A stretch of DNA of 64,000 nucleotides from Vibrio cyclitrophicus (GTDB lineage: Bacteria > Pseudomonadota > Gammaproteobacteria > Enterobacterales > Vibrionaceae). A model generated the notes under the pieces. That model was not told where the DNA came from, ran no database searches, and saw nothing but the letters and a program-made list of their open reading frames with translations. Position numbers and translations under genes: made by a program. The stretch covers positions 1 to 64,000 of the forward strand of contig CP065367.1 of the NCBI GenBank assembly GCA_023206055.1. The letters are read 5' to 3'. Of the stretch, positions 16,434 to 24,394 are shown in pieces; position 1 is the first letter of the stretch; every line of letters starts with the position of its first letter.

Positions 16434-18065
16434 ATGAGTTTTACCTCCCTGGGCCTTTCTGAACCGATCCTTAAAGCTATTGAAGCACAAGGTTACGATA
16501 AGCCATCACCAATACAAGAGAAAGCCGTGCCAGCTGTCCTAACGGGCAAAGATGTTATGGCCGCTGCTCAAACAGGTACAGGTAAAACTGCAGGCTTCAC
16601 GCTACCTATTCTTGAAATGTTATCGAAAGGTCCTCGTGTACGTCAGAACCAAGTTCGTGCACTAGTGTTAACGCCAACTCGTGAGCTTGCGGCGCAAGTG
16701 AATGGCAGCGTAGTGAAGTACGGTATTAACTTACCGCTGACTTCGACGGTAGTGTTTGGTGGTGTGAAGATTAACCCTCAGATGCAAAAACTGCGTAAAG
16801 GTAGTGACGTGTTGGTGGCAACACCGGGTCGTCTACTTGACCTATACAACCAAAATGCAGTGCGTTTTGACCAACTAGAAATCCTAGTGTTAGATGAAGC
16901 CGACCGTATGCTAGACATGGGTTTCATTCGCGACATCCGTAAGATCTTGGCTTTCTTGCCTAAGAAACGTCAGAACCTACTGTTCTCAGCAACGTTCTCT
17001 GATGATATTCGTGGCTTGGCTAAAGGCTTGGTAAACAACCCAGTTGAAATTTCGGTAAGCCCTGCAAACTCAACGGCACCAACTGTTGAACAAAGCATTT
17101 ATCCAGTAGATAAAAAGAAAAAAGCACCAATGCTCGCTAAGCTGATCAAAGATAACGATTGGCGACAAGTGTTGGTGTTCAGCAAAACGAAACACGGTGC
17201 GAACAAGCTTTCTCACTTCCTTGACGAGCAGGGCATCTCAGCGGCACCTATTCATGGTAACAAGAGCCAAGGCGCACGTACTAAAGCCCTAGAGAACTTT
17301 AAAACAGGTAAGGTTCGAGTACTTGTTGCAACTGATATCGCTGCTCGTGGTATCGATATTCCGCAACTGCCTCAAGTAGTGAATTTCGATCTTCCAAACG
17401 TATCAGAAGATTACGTTCACCGTATTGGTCGTACTGGCCGTGCTGGTGAAGTGGGTAAAGCAATTTCATTGGTTTGTGCTGACGAAGTGGGTGAACTGTT
17501 TGGTATCGAGCGTCTTATTCAGCAAGTGCTTGAGCGCCGTGAACTTGAAGGTTTTGCACCTGTAAACAAACTGCCTGAATCTCGTTTGGATTCGCGTCCG
17601 ATTAAGCCTAAGAAGCCGAAAAAGACACGTGAACATTCTGATGGTCAACGTTCTGGTGAGAATGCTCGCGGGCACAAACCGGCAGGTAAGAACAAGCGTC
17701 ATGTAGCTGGCAATGGTTCGGCTCCAAAGCGTAAGCCAACGTCTGGAAAGAAGCCGGCTGAAAACAACTCAGTCGCGACAGCTGAAGATAAATCAGTAAG
17801 AAACAACGGCAGCAACTTTAAGCGCGGTAGCGCGGGCAATAAACCTGCTGCAAATAACACGGGTGCTCAGAACACACTGAGCAAACCAAGTGGTGCGGGT
17901 AAATCTAACGGTGCTGGTAAGCCAAACAACGCGGGTAAACCTGCAGGCAAGCCTAAGAAGTCTGGTTACGGCGGTAGCTACGGGCCAAGCAAGTCGTCAA
18001 ATAAGCCGACAGGCAACAAGCCTTCACCATCGAGAAGCCGCTCTAAGCCAGCTCCTCAGAAGTAG
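16434..18065 (+). CDS. rhlE: DEAD-box RNA helicase, RhlE-like
   Basis: ATP-dependent RNA unwinding, probably in ribosome assembly or RNA decay. All core motifs are present in order: a Q-motif (PSPIQEKAVP), AQTGTGKT, PTRELAAQ, TPGR, DEAD, SAT, RGIDIP and HRIGRTGRAG, within about 375 residues. The C-terminal 165 residues are a disordered, very basic tail rich in Lys, Gly, Asn, Pro and Ser, typical of Vibrio and Pseudoalteromonas RhlE proteins and probably RNA-binding. A 164-base leader precedes the ATG. A terminator follows about 95 bases after the stop. Confidence 0.92.
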   Translation: MSFTSLGLSEPILKAIEAQGYDKPSPIQEKAVPAVLTGKDVMAAAQTGTGKTAGFTLPILEMLSKGPRVRQNQVRALVLTPTRELAAQVNGSVVKYGINLPLTSTVVFGGVKINPQMQKLRKGSDVLVATPGRLLDLYNQNAVRFDQLEILVLDEADRMLDMGFIRDIRKILAFLPKKRQNLLFSATFSDDIRGLAKGLVNNPVEISVSPANSTAPTVEQSIYPVDKKKKAPMLAKLIKDNDWRQVLVFSKTKHGANKLSHFLDEQGISAAPIHGNKSQGARTKALENFKTGKVRVLVATDIAARGIDIPQLPQVVNFDLPNVSEDYVHRIGRTGRAGEVGKAISLVCADEVGELFGIERLIQQVLERRELEGFAPVNKLPESRLDSRPIKPKKPKKTREHSDGQRSGENARGHKPAGKNKRHVAGNGSAPKRKPTSGKKPAENNSVATAEDKSVRNNGSNFKRGSAGNKPAANNTGAQNTLSKPSGAGKSNGAGKPNNAGKPAGKPKKSGYGGSYGPSKSSNKPTGNKPSPSRSRSKPAPQK

Positions 18066-18160
18066 GGTCTATTAGATAGATCATAAGAGGTTGAATAACG
18101 AGAATGCTTCACAGGTGAGCTCTCGTTAATTAGTGACTTTCTACTATCTAACTCAAATAA

Positions 18161-18195
18161 GCGCGAATATTGAATTTCAATGTTCGCGTTTTTTT
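18161..18195 (+). terminator. Terminator after helicase gene
   Basis: The CGCGAA...TTCGCG hairpin, extended by ATTGA/TCAAT pairing, is followed by seven Ts. Confidence 0.85.
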
Positions 18196-18368
18196 ATGGG
18201 TTATGGGTGTAGTTTATGTTGAGTAACCGTTTATGTTGAGTAAGCTAGGGGAGGTTTATTGCTGTTTAAAGTGATTGAATCTAAGAGAAATATGGCATTT
18301 TGGGGAAGGGTAATGAATCTTTAATGATTCATTAATAACAACATAATCACTAGCGTTTTTGTTGGTTT

Positions 18369-18394
18369 TTGCAATTTGCAATTTCAGTTTGCAA
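18369..18394 (+). promoter_or_regulatory. Tandem LuxO-type operators of qrr copy A
   Basis: TTGCAATTTGCAA (18369-18381) exactly fits the LuxO site TTGCA-WWW-TGCAA. It abuts a degenerate copy, TTTCAGTTTGCAA (18382-18394). They lie about 75 bases before the sigma-54 promoter, the right place for an enhancer-binding activator. Confidence 0.85.
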
Positions 18395-18455
18395 AACAAG
18401 CAAGGATATACGGGTAATACGTGTCCAGATGCGTAGTAAATACGTGCTTTAAAAG

Positions 18456-18471
18456 TTGGCACGCATACTGC
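18456..18471 (+). promoter_or_regulatory. Sigma-54 promoter of qrr copy A
   Basis: TTGGCACGCATACTGC has the -24 GG and -12 GC dinucleotides at the standard ten-base spacing. Counting twelve bases from the final C puts the transcript start at 18483, exactly the first base of the Qrr sequence. Confidence 0.9.
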
Positions 18472-18482
18472 ATTAGTAATGG

Positions 18483-18590
18483 TGACCCTTCTTAAGCCGA
18501 GGGTCACCTAGCCAACTGACGTTGTTAGTGAACCTTTTTTGTTCACACAAAATATATGACCAATCACCCTTATTGTGATTGGTTTTTTTT
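18483..18590 (+). ncRNA. qrr: Qrr quorum-regulatory small RNA, copy A
   Basis: Hfq-dependent trans-acting small RNA of the Vibrio quorum-sensing pathway. It starts TGACCCTTCTTAAGCCGAGG, contains the conserved pairing core CCTAGCCAACTGACG (about 18508-18522) that targets mRNAs such as luxR/hapR-type and aphA in known vibrios, and ends in a perfect terminator stem CCAATCAC / GTGATTGG with nine Ts. Length is about 108 bases, as in known Qrrs. The 5' stem (GACCCT...AGGGTC), core and terminator are all present. Expression is expected at low cell density when LuxO is phosphorylated. The numeral of this paralog cannot be assigned from sequence alone. Confidence 0.95.
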
Positions 18591-18628
18591 TGCCTGAATT
18601 TTAGGTTCTGTTTTTTGTTATTATTTTT

Positions 18629-20143
18629 TTACTCACCACACTTCGAGTAACAGCTTGGTTGGCGTGGGCATTCTCCACCTCTGGAGCAGATAAGCCTAGC
18701 CTCTGTCTCAATCCCACGTTCAATCCAATTTATATTTAGAATCTTGGCTATTGTCGTGAGATCTTTTTTGATGTTACGCGGGATAACCACAGAACCACCA
18801 TTGTTAACACATGATGCTTTTAGCTGCTCTGCTATGTCTCTTGAATTTCCGCCTTGAGCATCAATCGCAGGGTTGAGATCTATACCAGCACACAACACAC
18901 GATTGTTACCCGCAGGATCCGTCATATTGATGGACTCACAGCAGTAGATCCTTGGCTCATCGCCCACATTCAAAATGGAGATTTGAGCCGAGCTTCCCGC
19001 TCTAGGTTCTGATAATCGACGGAACACAGCCCAATGTTGACATGGGTCAGCGACCGTTCTCATATTTCCCCAAGGTAGCGGAATCCCGTTCCCGCGGTAA
19101 ACCGCCTTAAGTTTCCCCGGTCCATAAGCATCAAAGTAGTGCCAGTGAGGGTAGGGCGATACTACCGTCATTCGACGCATCGCAACAGAGGGGGAAACCC
19201 CTGCTCTTTCGTGAACGTCGATTTCGTAGCCAGTGCGGTCGAGTAGCTGTCTAAACGGAACTTTCGGACACAGAAGTGCGCCAGCAAAAAAGCTGGATTC
19301 AAAGTCTCGCCATGCTTGGAGGATGTCTTGAGAGTTGAGTTGTGAAGATCCTGATACCTGGTTGTCATCCCATGTGTTGTTGTTACCGACCGACAACACA
19401 CTCTTCAGACCTTCTTTGCTGTGCAGAATGCAATGACCGATATAAACCGAGAGGTCGTATTTCAGACGAGTTGGATATTCTTTAAGAATCTCATTTAAGA
19501 AGATAGTTCCGGGAGGCTCAAAGAAGGAGGTCACCAGCTGCTTGGCGTTAATTCCGAGCTCATCGACCACGTCTTGCGGCGTGCGCGTCACCCAACGGAT
19601 GTTAATTCCTAGGCTTCTAGCGATGTCTATGAGGTCCTCTACGCTGAGGTTGAGGCGTTTTAGGCCAACTTCCTCCGCAGCGCGCTCTAGGTCAGGGAAG
19701 TGGTTCTGATTGCTTTCTTGGTGTGCTCGAATCAAGAGATGCGCGAACTGGCGGCCTGAAATCCCCGTTTGTGACAGCATCTCAGGAATCGCGATTTGCA
19801 GGATGTCGTTGGAGAAAAGGAAGCTCGGCTCAAGTGCCATACCACTAATCCCGCCGCGATTCCCTTTATCTGGAGCTATGGCTTGTTGTTCTGATTCGTC
19901 GTCGAGAAACCACGTAGGGTTCTTTTGAAAGACCTGCGCGATCACCTCCAGCATGTCGATGCTCGGCACCCGTTTTCCACGTTCAATCATTGAAAGGTAA
20001 GAAACGGAAGGTGCGTATTCTGGGTTGATTCTAATACAACGCGCAGACAGGTCTTCCATCGTTAAATGGTTACGTTTTCTTAGGTTACGTATTTTCGTAC
20101 CTAGGAAATGTGACTGACGAACTAAACTTTTTGACAAGGCCAT
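18629..20143 (-). CDS. XRE/ScfR-type transcriptional regulator, DUF3612-like
   Basis: A helix-turn-helix domain at the N-terminus (about 15-70: LGTKIRNLRKRNHLTMEDLSAR, then SYLSMIERGKRVPSIDMLE) is joined to a long C-terminal region resembling the short-chain fatty-acyl regulators (ScfR; relatives include RamB, which controls glyoxylate-cycle genes). The end is Cys-rich (CSRGGECPRQPSCYSKCGE). I recall the Vibrio version as DUF3612. Start taken at ATG 20143; a GTG at 20158 would add five residues. It is divergent from a malate-synthase-like gene, and the repeated TTCACA/TGTGAA motifs between them are likely its operators (inference). Confidence 0.8.
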   Translation of the reverse strand: MALSKSLVRQSHFLGTKIRNLRKRNHLTMEDLSARCIRINPEYAPSVSYLSMIERGKRVPSIDMLEVIAQVFQKNPTWFLDDESEQQAIAPDKGNRGGISGMALEPSFLFSNDILQIAIPEMLSQTGISGRQFAHLLIRAHQESNQNHFPDLERAAEEVGLKRLNLSVEDLIDIARSLGINIRWVTRTPQDVVDELGINAKQLVTSFFEPPGTIFLNEILKEYPTRLKYDLSVYIGHCILHSKEGLKSVLSVGNNNTWDDNQVSGSSQLNSQDILQAWRDFESSFFAGALLCPKVPFRQLLDRTGYEIDVHERAGVSPSVAMRRMTVVSPYPHWHYFDAYGPGKLKAVYRGNGIPLPWGNMRTVADPCQHWAVFRRLSEPRAGSSAQISILNVGDEPRIYCCESINMTDPAGNNRVLCAGIDLNPAIDAQGGNSRDIAEQLKASCVNNGGSVVIPRNIKKDLTTIAKILNINWIERGIETEARLICSRGGECPRQPSCYSKCGE

Positions 20144-20144
20144 A

Positions 20145-20235
20145 TTTGTAAAATTCACATTGTAAAATTTTTGTTGTGAAATTGTATGTAAAAAACCGCT
20201 AATCTACAAACTAAGCAATTCACAAAATGACAAAT
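20145..20235. promoter_or_regulatory. Repeated AT-rich motifs between divergent genes
   Basis: TTTGTAAAATTCACA (20145-20159), TTGTAAAATTTTTG (from 20160), TTGTTGTGAAATTG (about 20171-20184) and AATTCACAAAATGACAAA (from 20218) share a TTCACA or TGTGAA core. They fill the space just upstream of the regulator gene and are candidate autoregulatory operators. Confidence 0.4.
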
Positions 20236-20327
20236 AAATTAAACGTTAGTTTGGAATAATTGCTCTAGGACACATTTTTGCGTTACAAATCGGTGGCTTT
20301 CACCGGACTGGTCAAGAGGGAAAGACT

Positions 20328-20924
20328 ATGAATATGCTTACATTCGATAAAACAGAAATCCAAAAACAATCAAAGCCATTTATCGCTGAAGCTGTCTTTG
20401 CCGTGGAGACAATCAGTGCAAACCAGCAAACTGAAAAGCAAGTGAAAGCAAAGCAACTGCTTGATCGATTATTCCCACTAGAGAACGGCTCACATCAAGA
20501 CGTAACCAGCTACGTAGTCGATTACCGTCATATCATGGCTTACTTTAAAGACGGTCAGCACAGTGGCCTAAAGCATCCTAAACAGTTTGTAGCGTACATG
20601 GGTGAGAAGAACGATCCTGACTCTATCTTGTTCCGAGATGGTAGTGGAAGCCACCTAGAGGTGATGTTTGGTTGCCATAAAGGGACCGGTTGTATTGAGC
20701 TAGTAGAAATTGATGATATTCAGCTGGAATCATGCACCACGTTTGGCCAATCACCAATAGAAGCAACAACTACAATGCGTGAAGAGACCATTGCAGCGAT
20801 GCGCCACTGGATCAGTTTGATTCAAGGTGACGCAAAGGGTAAGCCAAAGGCATGCAGTGAAGATAAAGAGTTCAGAGCAAAAAGTGGTGAAGATTACTGC
20901 CTGAATTACTGCTACCAACTTTAG
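20328..20924 (+). CDS. Small protein resembling the inserted domain of malate synthase G
   Basis: Residues about 48-165 (RLFPLENGSHQDVTSYVVDY, then HPKQFVAYMGEKNDPDSILF, GSHLEVMF and AMRHWISLIQG) line up with the alpha/beta insertion between the N-terminal segment and catalytic barrel of malate synthase G (GlcB), from FLDESLPLENGSYQDVV through LLYRNLLGLMQG. The catalytic TIM barrel is wholly absent. The tail is Cys-rich (KACSEDKEF..., DYCLNYCYQL). At 198 residues with a good AGAGGGAAAG ribosome-binding region and a terminator, it looks like an intact gene rather than a fragment. It is divergent from a regulator family that often controls glyoxylate or propionate genes. Enzyme activity is not expected; a regulatory or binding role is possible. 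Confidence 0.65.
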   Translation: MNMLTFDKTEIQKQSKPFIAEAVFAVETISANQQTEKQVKAKQLLDRLFPLENGSHQDVTSYVVDYRHIMAYFKDGQHSGLKHPKQFVAYMGEKNDPDSILFRDGSGSHLEVMFGCHKGTGCIELVEIDDIQLESCTTFGQSPIEATTTMREETIAAMRHWISLIQGDAKGKPKACSEDKEFRAKSGEDYCLNYCYQL

Positions 20925-20993
20925 TGGTAAGAGGTAGAGTTTAGTTGACTATAGGGTTAAAGCCAGTAGTTAACAAACCGATACGCAGCCAAC

Positions 20994-21035
20994 AAAAAAG
21001 TCCCAAAGATTAGTAGTTAGTCTTTGGGACTTTTT
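20994..21035. terminator. Bidirectional terminator
   Basis: AAAAAAGTCCCAAAGA and TCTTTGGGACTTTTT form a 15-bp stem around an eleven-base loop, between the malate-synthase-like gene and the facing GGDEF gene. Confidence 0.9.
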
Positions 21036-21103
21036 GATGTTCTTTTTAACGTATGATTATTAATGCTTCGCTGGATTTAGTTGAATTTCATAACCGATAA
21101 GCC

Positions 21104-22120
21104 TTAAAGAGGCATGACTCGGTTTCGCCCAAGTGATTTCGCTTCGTAAAGCAGCTTATCAGCACGCTCGATCAGTGATTGAGCTGATTCGCCGGGTTCA
21201 AGTTCAGCTACACCAAACGATGCAGTGATACTGCCGACTTGTTGACCACTACGGCGATCTTTAATCGACAGCTTTTCTAGAGAGCGACGATTGGTATCAG
21301 CGAGTTGACGAGCAATACGCAAAGATTTGTTTGGCACAATCAGCGCGAACTCTTCACCACCAAATCGATAAGCGGAAATACCTTCACGGCAACTTAACTT
21401 CAGCTTGCGAGCGATCCCTTTAAGAACCATATCGCCAAACAAGTGACCATAGGTGTCGTTGAAATTTTTAAAGTGGTCGATATCGAGAAGAATCAGACAC
21501 AAAGATTGCTGTGCTTCACACAAGGTTTCCATGTCACGGTCGAAAGAGCGACGGTTATAGAGTGTGGTTGTGCTATCGAAGAGTGCATCTTTCTGCACTT
21601 CTATTAACTGAGTTTTCAGTTTGGTGATTTCTGACGTTGCAGAGTTCAGCTGAGAGTTTAAAAACTGAGTAGAGTGACGAATATGACGGGATTCAGACAC
21701 CAGCTGTCGAACCAAGGACATGACTTCATCAATAGATAAGCTTTCATTATCAACACGAGCTAAGTCCTCGAAGCTTTTATCGATCATGTCAGAAAAAGCG
21801 GAGGTGTCGGTTAGGGTGTCATTCATTGAATTGGAAACTTCAGAAACTAATAGTTCCAGGTTAGCTCGAAGTTCATTGATATTGGTTTCGGATTTGCTTG
21901 CAACATAATTGTTGTATAGCTGCTCACCAACGGCTGGAGGACAAATACCGTAGTGTTCTAAAATACCATCCATGTCTTGAGTCAGCTGGGGAATAGCGTT
22001 ATCGACATAGGTGTACCAAAGTGCGTAATTTGCAGGTGTAGTTGACACCCGGTTCTTCATCATAAGAGGCACCGCTTTTTTTAGATTTGCGGTGGATTTC
22101 TGAAATTCGTCTTTGTTCAT
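21104..22120 (-). CDS. Cytoplasmic diguanylate cyclase (GGEEF)
   Basis: Makes cyclic di-GMP; no membrane segment is seen. The start at 22120 (MNKDEFQKSTANLKKAVPLM) is favoured over 22165 because it begins the conserved helical N-terminal domain typical of this Vibrio/Shewanella GGDEF group (PANYALWYTYVDNAIP). A coiled linker (about 90-165) leads to the GGDEF domain with DSTTTLYNRRSF, LLDIDHFKNFNDTYGH and an active-type GGEEF near residue 253. SCRE at the usual RxxD place is not an inhibitory site. The 5' leader carries a Qrr-complementary-looking stretch, discussed in the findings. Confidence 0.88.
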   Translation of the reverse strand: MNKDEFQKSTANLKKAVPLMMKNRVSTTPANYALWYTYVDNAIPQLTQDMDGILEHYGICPPAVGEQLYNNYVASKSETNINELRANLELLVSEVSNSMNDTLTDTSAFSDMIDKSFEDLARVDNESLSIDEVMSLVRQLVSESRHIRHSTQFLNSQLNSATSEITKLKTQLIEVQKDALFDSTTTLYNRRSFDRDMETLCEAQQSLCLILLDIDHFKNFNDTYGHLFGDMVLKGIARKLKLSCREGISAYRFGGEEFALIVPNKSLRIARQLADTNRRSLEKLSIKDRRSGQQVGSITASFGVAELEPGESAQSLIERADKLLYEAKSLGRNRVMPL

Positions 22121-22533
22121 TATTTTTACTGCAGATACCAAAACAACTAAGCCACTTGCGAACAAGGTTAGCGGATTTCGAAGGCCTTTGCTTTAAAATT
22201 TATATGATTAATGGATGAGGATTGGATTAATAACTCATTTTTATTATGATTATCGATTGCGTAATCATAAATTTCATCTAGTGGATTGTTCTTTAACCAT
22301 ATTTAGGTTTATCAAACTTTTAGCTTAGAGTGGGTTCGTATCAAAATATTGGTGAGAAATGAGTGTTGTTGTCTTGGATAAGTGCATATAAAAAGCGAAG
22401 TAAGTTGATCGTTGAGTTTTAACTGAGAGATAGATTGAGGAGGCTTGTATCGCGAGAGGAAGAATTTATGAGCAGATATAAAAAAGCGCCGATAAAAATC
22501 AGCGCTTTAAAATTCTTTTTAGCTAAAAGCTAA
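22121..22533. other. Non-coding region between GGDEF and csp genes
   Basis: This AT-rich stretch holds the promoter side of the GGDEF gene (including AAGTGGCTTAGTTGTT on the minus strand near 22141-22160) and the csp terminator near its right end. I see no other gene. Confidence 0.5.
22479..22508 (-). terminator. Terminator of csp gene
   Basis: On the minus strand AAAGCGCTGATTTTTATCGG leads to GCGCTTTTTT; the GCGC arms pair and a T tract follows. Confidence 0.75.
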
Positions 22534-22746
22534 TTATTGAGCAACAACGTTTGCTGCTTGTAGGCCTTTTTGACCGTTTTCAACTTCGAAAGAAACCTTT
22601 TGGCCTTCTTTCAGAGTTTTGAAGCCTTCTGAAGCGATTGCACGGAAGTGTACGAATACGTCAGCACCGCCGTTGTCTTGAGAAATGAAACCGAAACCTT
22701 TCTCTTCGTTAAACCATTTTACAGTGCCAGTATTTGTGTTAGACAT
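22534..22746 (-). CDS. CspA-family cold-shock protein
   Basis: 70-residue single-stranded nucleic acid-binding OB-fold protein. The RNP1 motif is KGFGFISQ and RNP2 is VFVHFRAI. The start at 22746 (MSNTNTGTVKWF) follows an AAGGGA Shine-Dalgarno eight bases upstream; an earlier in-frame ATG would add six non-conserved residues. Roughly 200 bases of AT-rich DNA upstream could be a cold-shock-type long 5' leader. Which csp paralog this is cannot be decided here. Confidence 0.93.
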   Translation of the reverse strand: MSNTNTGTVKWFNEEKGFGFISQDNGGADVFVHFRAIASEGFKTLKEGQKVSFEVENGQKGLQAANVVAQ

Positions 22747-23107
22747 AATTTGTCCCTTATTCATAAATTTTCTAAATTGTTGATTGCATTACTGCAATGC
22801 GCTGATAATTGAATTATTTAATATTGCTAAGAAATAAGGAAAAACTACTTACAAAAACGGGTAACGATTTTACATGTCATTTTTTACTATTTATCTAACT
22901 TAAATAACTCCGGCTAACAGAGCGAGTGCATGTTAACACAGTCTTTCCGGTTGTACACTCATTGATTGAGAAATCAGCGAGTTTTTTTGTCATGTTGTGC
23001 TCGTTAACAAAACCAACCTTAATAGTTGATGGTTTTATAAAGTCTCGCACCATGGCAAAGTAAAAAGGAAGCCTATAGCTTCCTTTTCTTCATCAGTATA
23101 GACGATA
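22747..23107. other. csp upstream region and codA 3' flank
   Basis: The part next to csp is AT-rich and may be a long untranslated leader. GAGTGCATGT...TACACTCATTGATTG around 22925-22970 contains short inverted words but no known RNA family that I recognise. The codA terminator lies at the right end. Confidence 0.4.
23062..23087 (-). terminator. Terminator of codA
   Basis: On the minus strand AAGGAAGCTATAGGCTTCCT followed by TTTTAC forms a short stem with a T tract, just after the codA stop. Confidence 0.75.
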
Positions 23108-24385
23108 TTAACGCTTGAAGTTGATATCTTCAGTCTGATCTAAGTTAATTTTTGTTTTCGCAGGTTGCGTTTCAGCGATCACTTTGCCGTGTCGTACCGA
23201 GTATTGAACGGGCACTTGGCGACGAACGGCATCAAAACCATTGTCTGCAGGAAGAATAAGCAAGCTACCTGGCTTACCTTCTTCAATACCGAAGTTGTCT
23301 TGGATGTTCAATGTGCGAGCAGAGTTCTTGCTGATCAAATCAAGCGAGTTGTTGATTTGGTCGTAGCCCATAACCTGTGTTACGTGCAGTCCCATGTGAA
23401 GAACCTGCAGCATATTCGCTGTACCAAGCGGGTACCAAGGGTCAAACACATCATCATGGCCGAAACATACATTGATATTAGCCGCTAGCATCTCTTTAAC
23501 GCGGGTTACGCCACGACGTTTCGGATAGTCATCGAAACGGCCTTGTAAGTGAATGTTTACTAACGGGTTCGCGACGAAGTTAATGCCCGACATTTTTAGC
23601 AAACGGAATAGGCGAGATGCGTAAGCACCATTGTAAGAGCCCATCGCTGTGGTATGGCTTGCCGTTACTTTTTCACCCATGTCGAATTTATGAGCAAGGG
23701 CTGCCAGTGTTTCAACAAAACGAGACTGTTCGTCGTCGATTTCATCACAGTGTACATCGATCAAACAGTCATACTTGCGTGCAAGTTCGAACACGTAATG
23801 TAGAGATTCAATACCGTATTCTCGAGTGAATTCGAAATGGGGGATAGCACCGATAACGTCAGCGCCGATCTTCACTGCTTCTTCAAGCAACTCTTTACCG
23901 TTAGGGTATGAAAGAATACCTTCTTGAGGGAATGCAACGATCTGGATGTCGACCCATTCTTTCATCTCTTCACGAACTTCAACCATCGCTCTTAACGCAA
24001 CTAACGTTGGATCAGATACATCAACGTGTGTACGAACGTGTTGAACACCGTTAGCGATCTGCCATTTCAATGTTTGTTTCGCGCGAGACTTTACGTCTTC
24101 GATTGATAGCAGTTCTTTACGCTCAGCCCAACGCTCAATACCTTCAAACAAAGTGCCAGAGATGTTCCAGCTAGGCTCACCAGCAGTTTGAGTAGTATCT
24201 AGGTGGATGTGCGGTTCACAGAAAGGAGTAACTGCAATGCCACCTTCAGCATCAAGGATGTCGCCTTGATGATTGATTTGTGCGTCATTATCGAGAATGC
24301 GAGAAAATTGACCATTTTCAATCAGAATCTGTTTCAAGCCCTCTTGGTCTTGAAGTTTAGCGTTCTTGATTAATAAGGTTGTCAT
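23108..24385 (-). CDS. codA: Cytosine deaminase
   Basis: Converts cytosine to uracil and ammonia for pyrimidine salvage. The amidohydrolase metal site is complete: HIHLD near residue 59, HCDE near 212, HTTAMGSYNG near 244 and the GHDDVFDPWYPLG segment near 310. The 425-residue length and GVQHVRTHVDV fit E. coli CodA. It is the second gene of codBA, starting nine bases after the permease stop with GGACAC-type spacing. The protein acts in the cytoplasm on cytosine imported by CodB. Confidence 0.95.
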   Translation of the reverse strand: MTTLLIKNAKLQDQEGLKQILIENGQFSRILDNDAQINHQGDILDAEGGIAVTPFCEPHIHLDTTQTAGEPSWNISGTLFEGIERWAERKELLSIEDVKSRAKQTLKWQIANGVQHVRTHVDVSDPTLVALRAMVEVREEMKEWVDIQIVAFPQEGILSYPNGKELLEEAVKIGADVIGAIPHFEFTREYGIESLHYVFELARKYDCLIDVHCDEIDDEQSRFVETLAALAHKFDMGEKVTASHTTAMGSYNGAYASRLFRLLKMSGINFVANPLVNIHLQGRFDDYPKRRGVTRVKEMLAANINVCFGHDDVFDPWYPLGTANMLQVLHMGLHVTQVMGYDQINNSLDLISKNSARTLNIQDNFGIEEGKPGSLLILPADNGFDAVRRQVPVQYSVRHGKVIAETQPAKTKINLDQTEDINFKR

Positions 24386-24394
24386 AGTGTGTCC

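Noticed and set aside
18256..18507. 83-codon minus-strand frame
   Set aside because: It runs antisense across the LuxO sites, sigma-54 promoter and 5' end of qrr copy A, and has no protein-like features.
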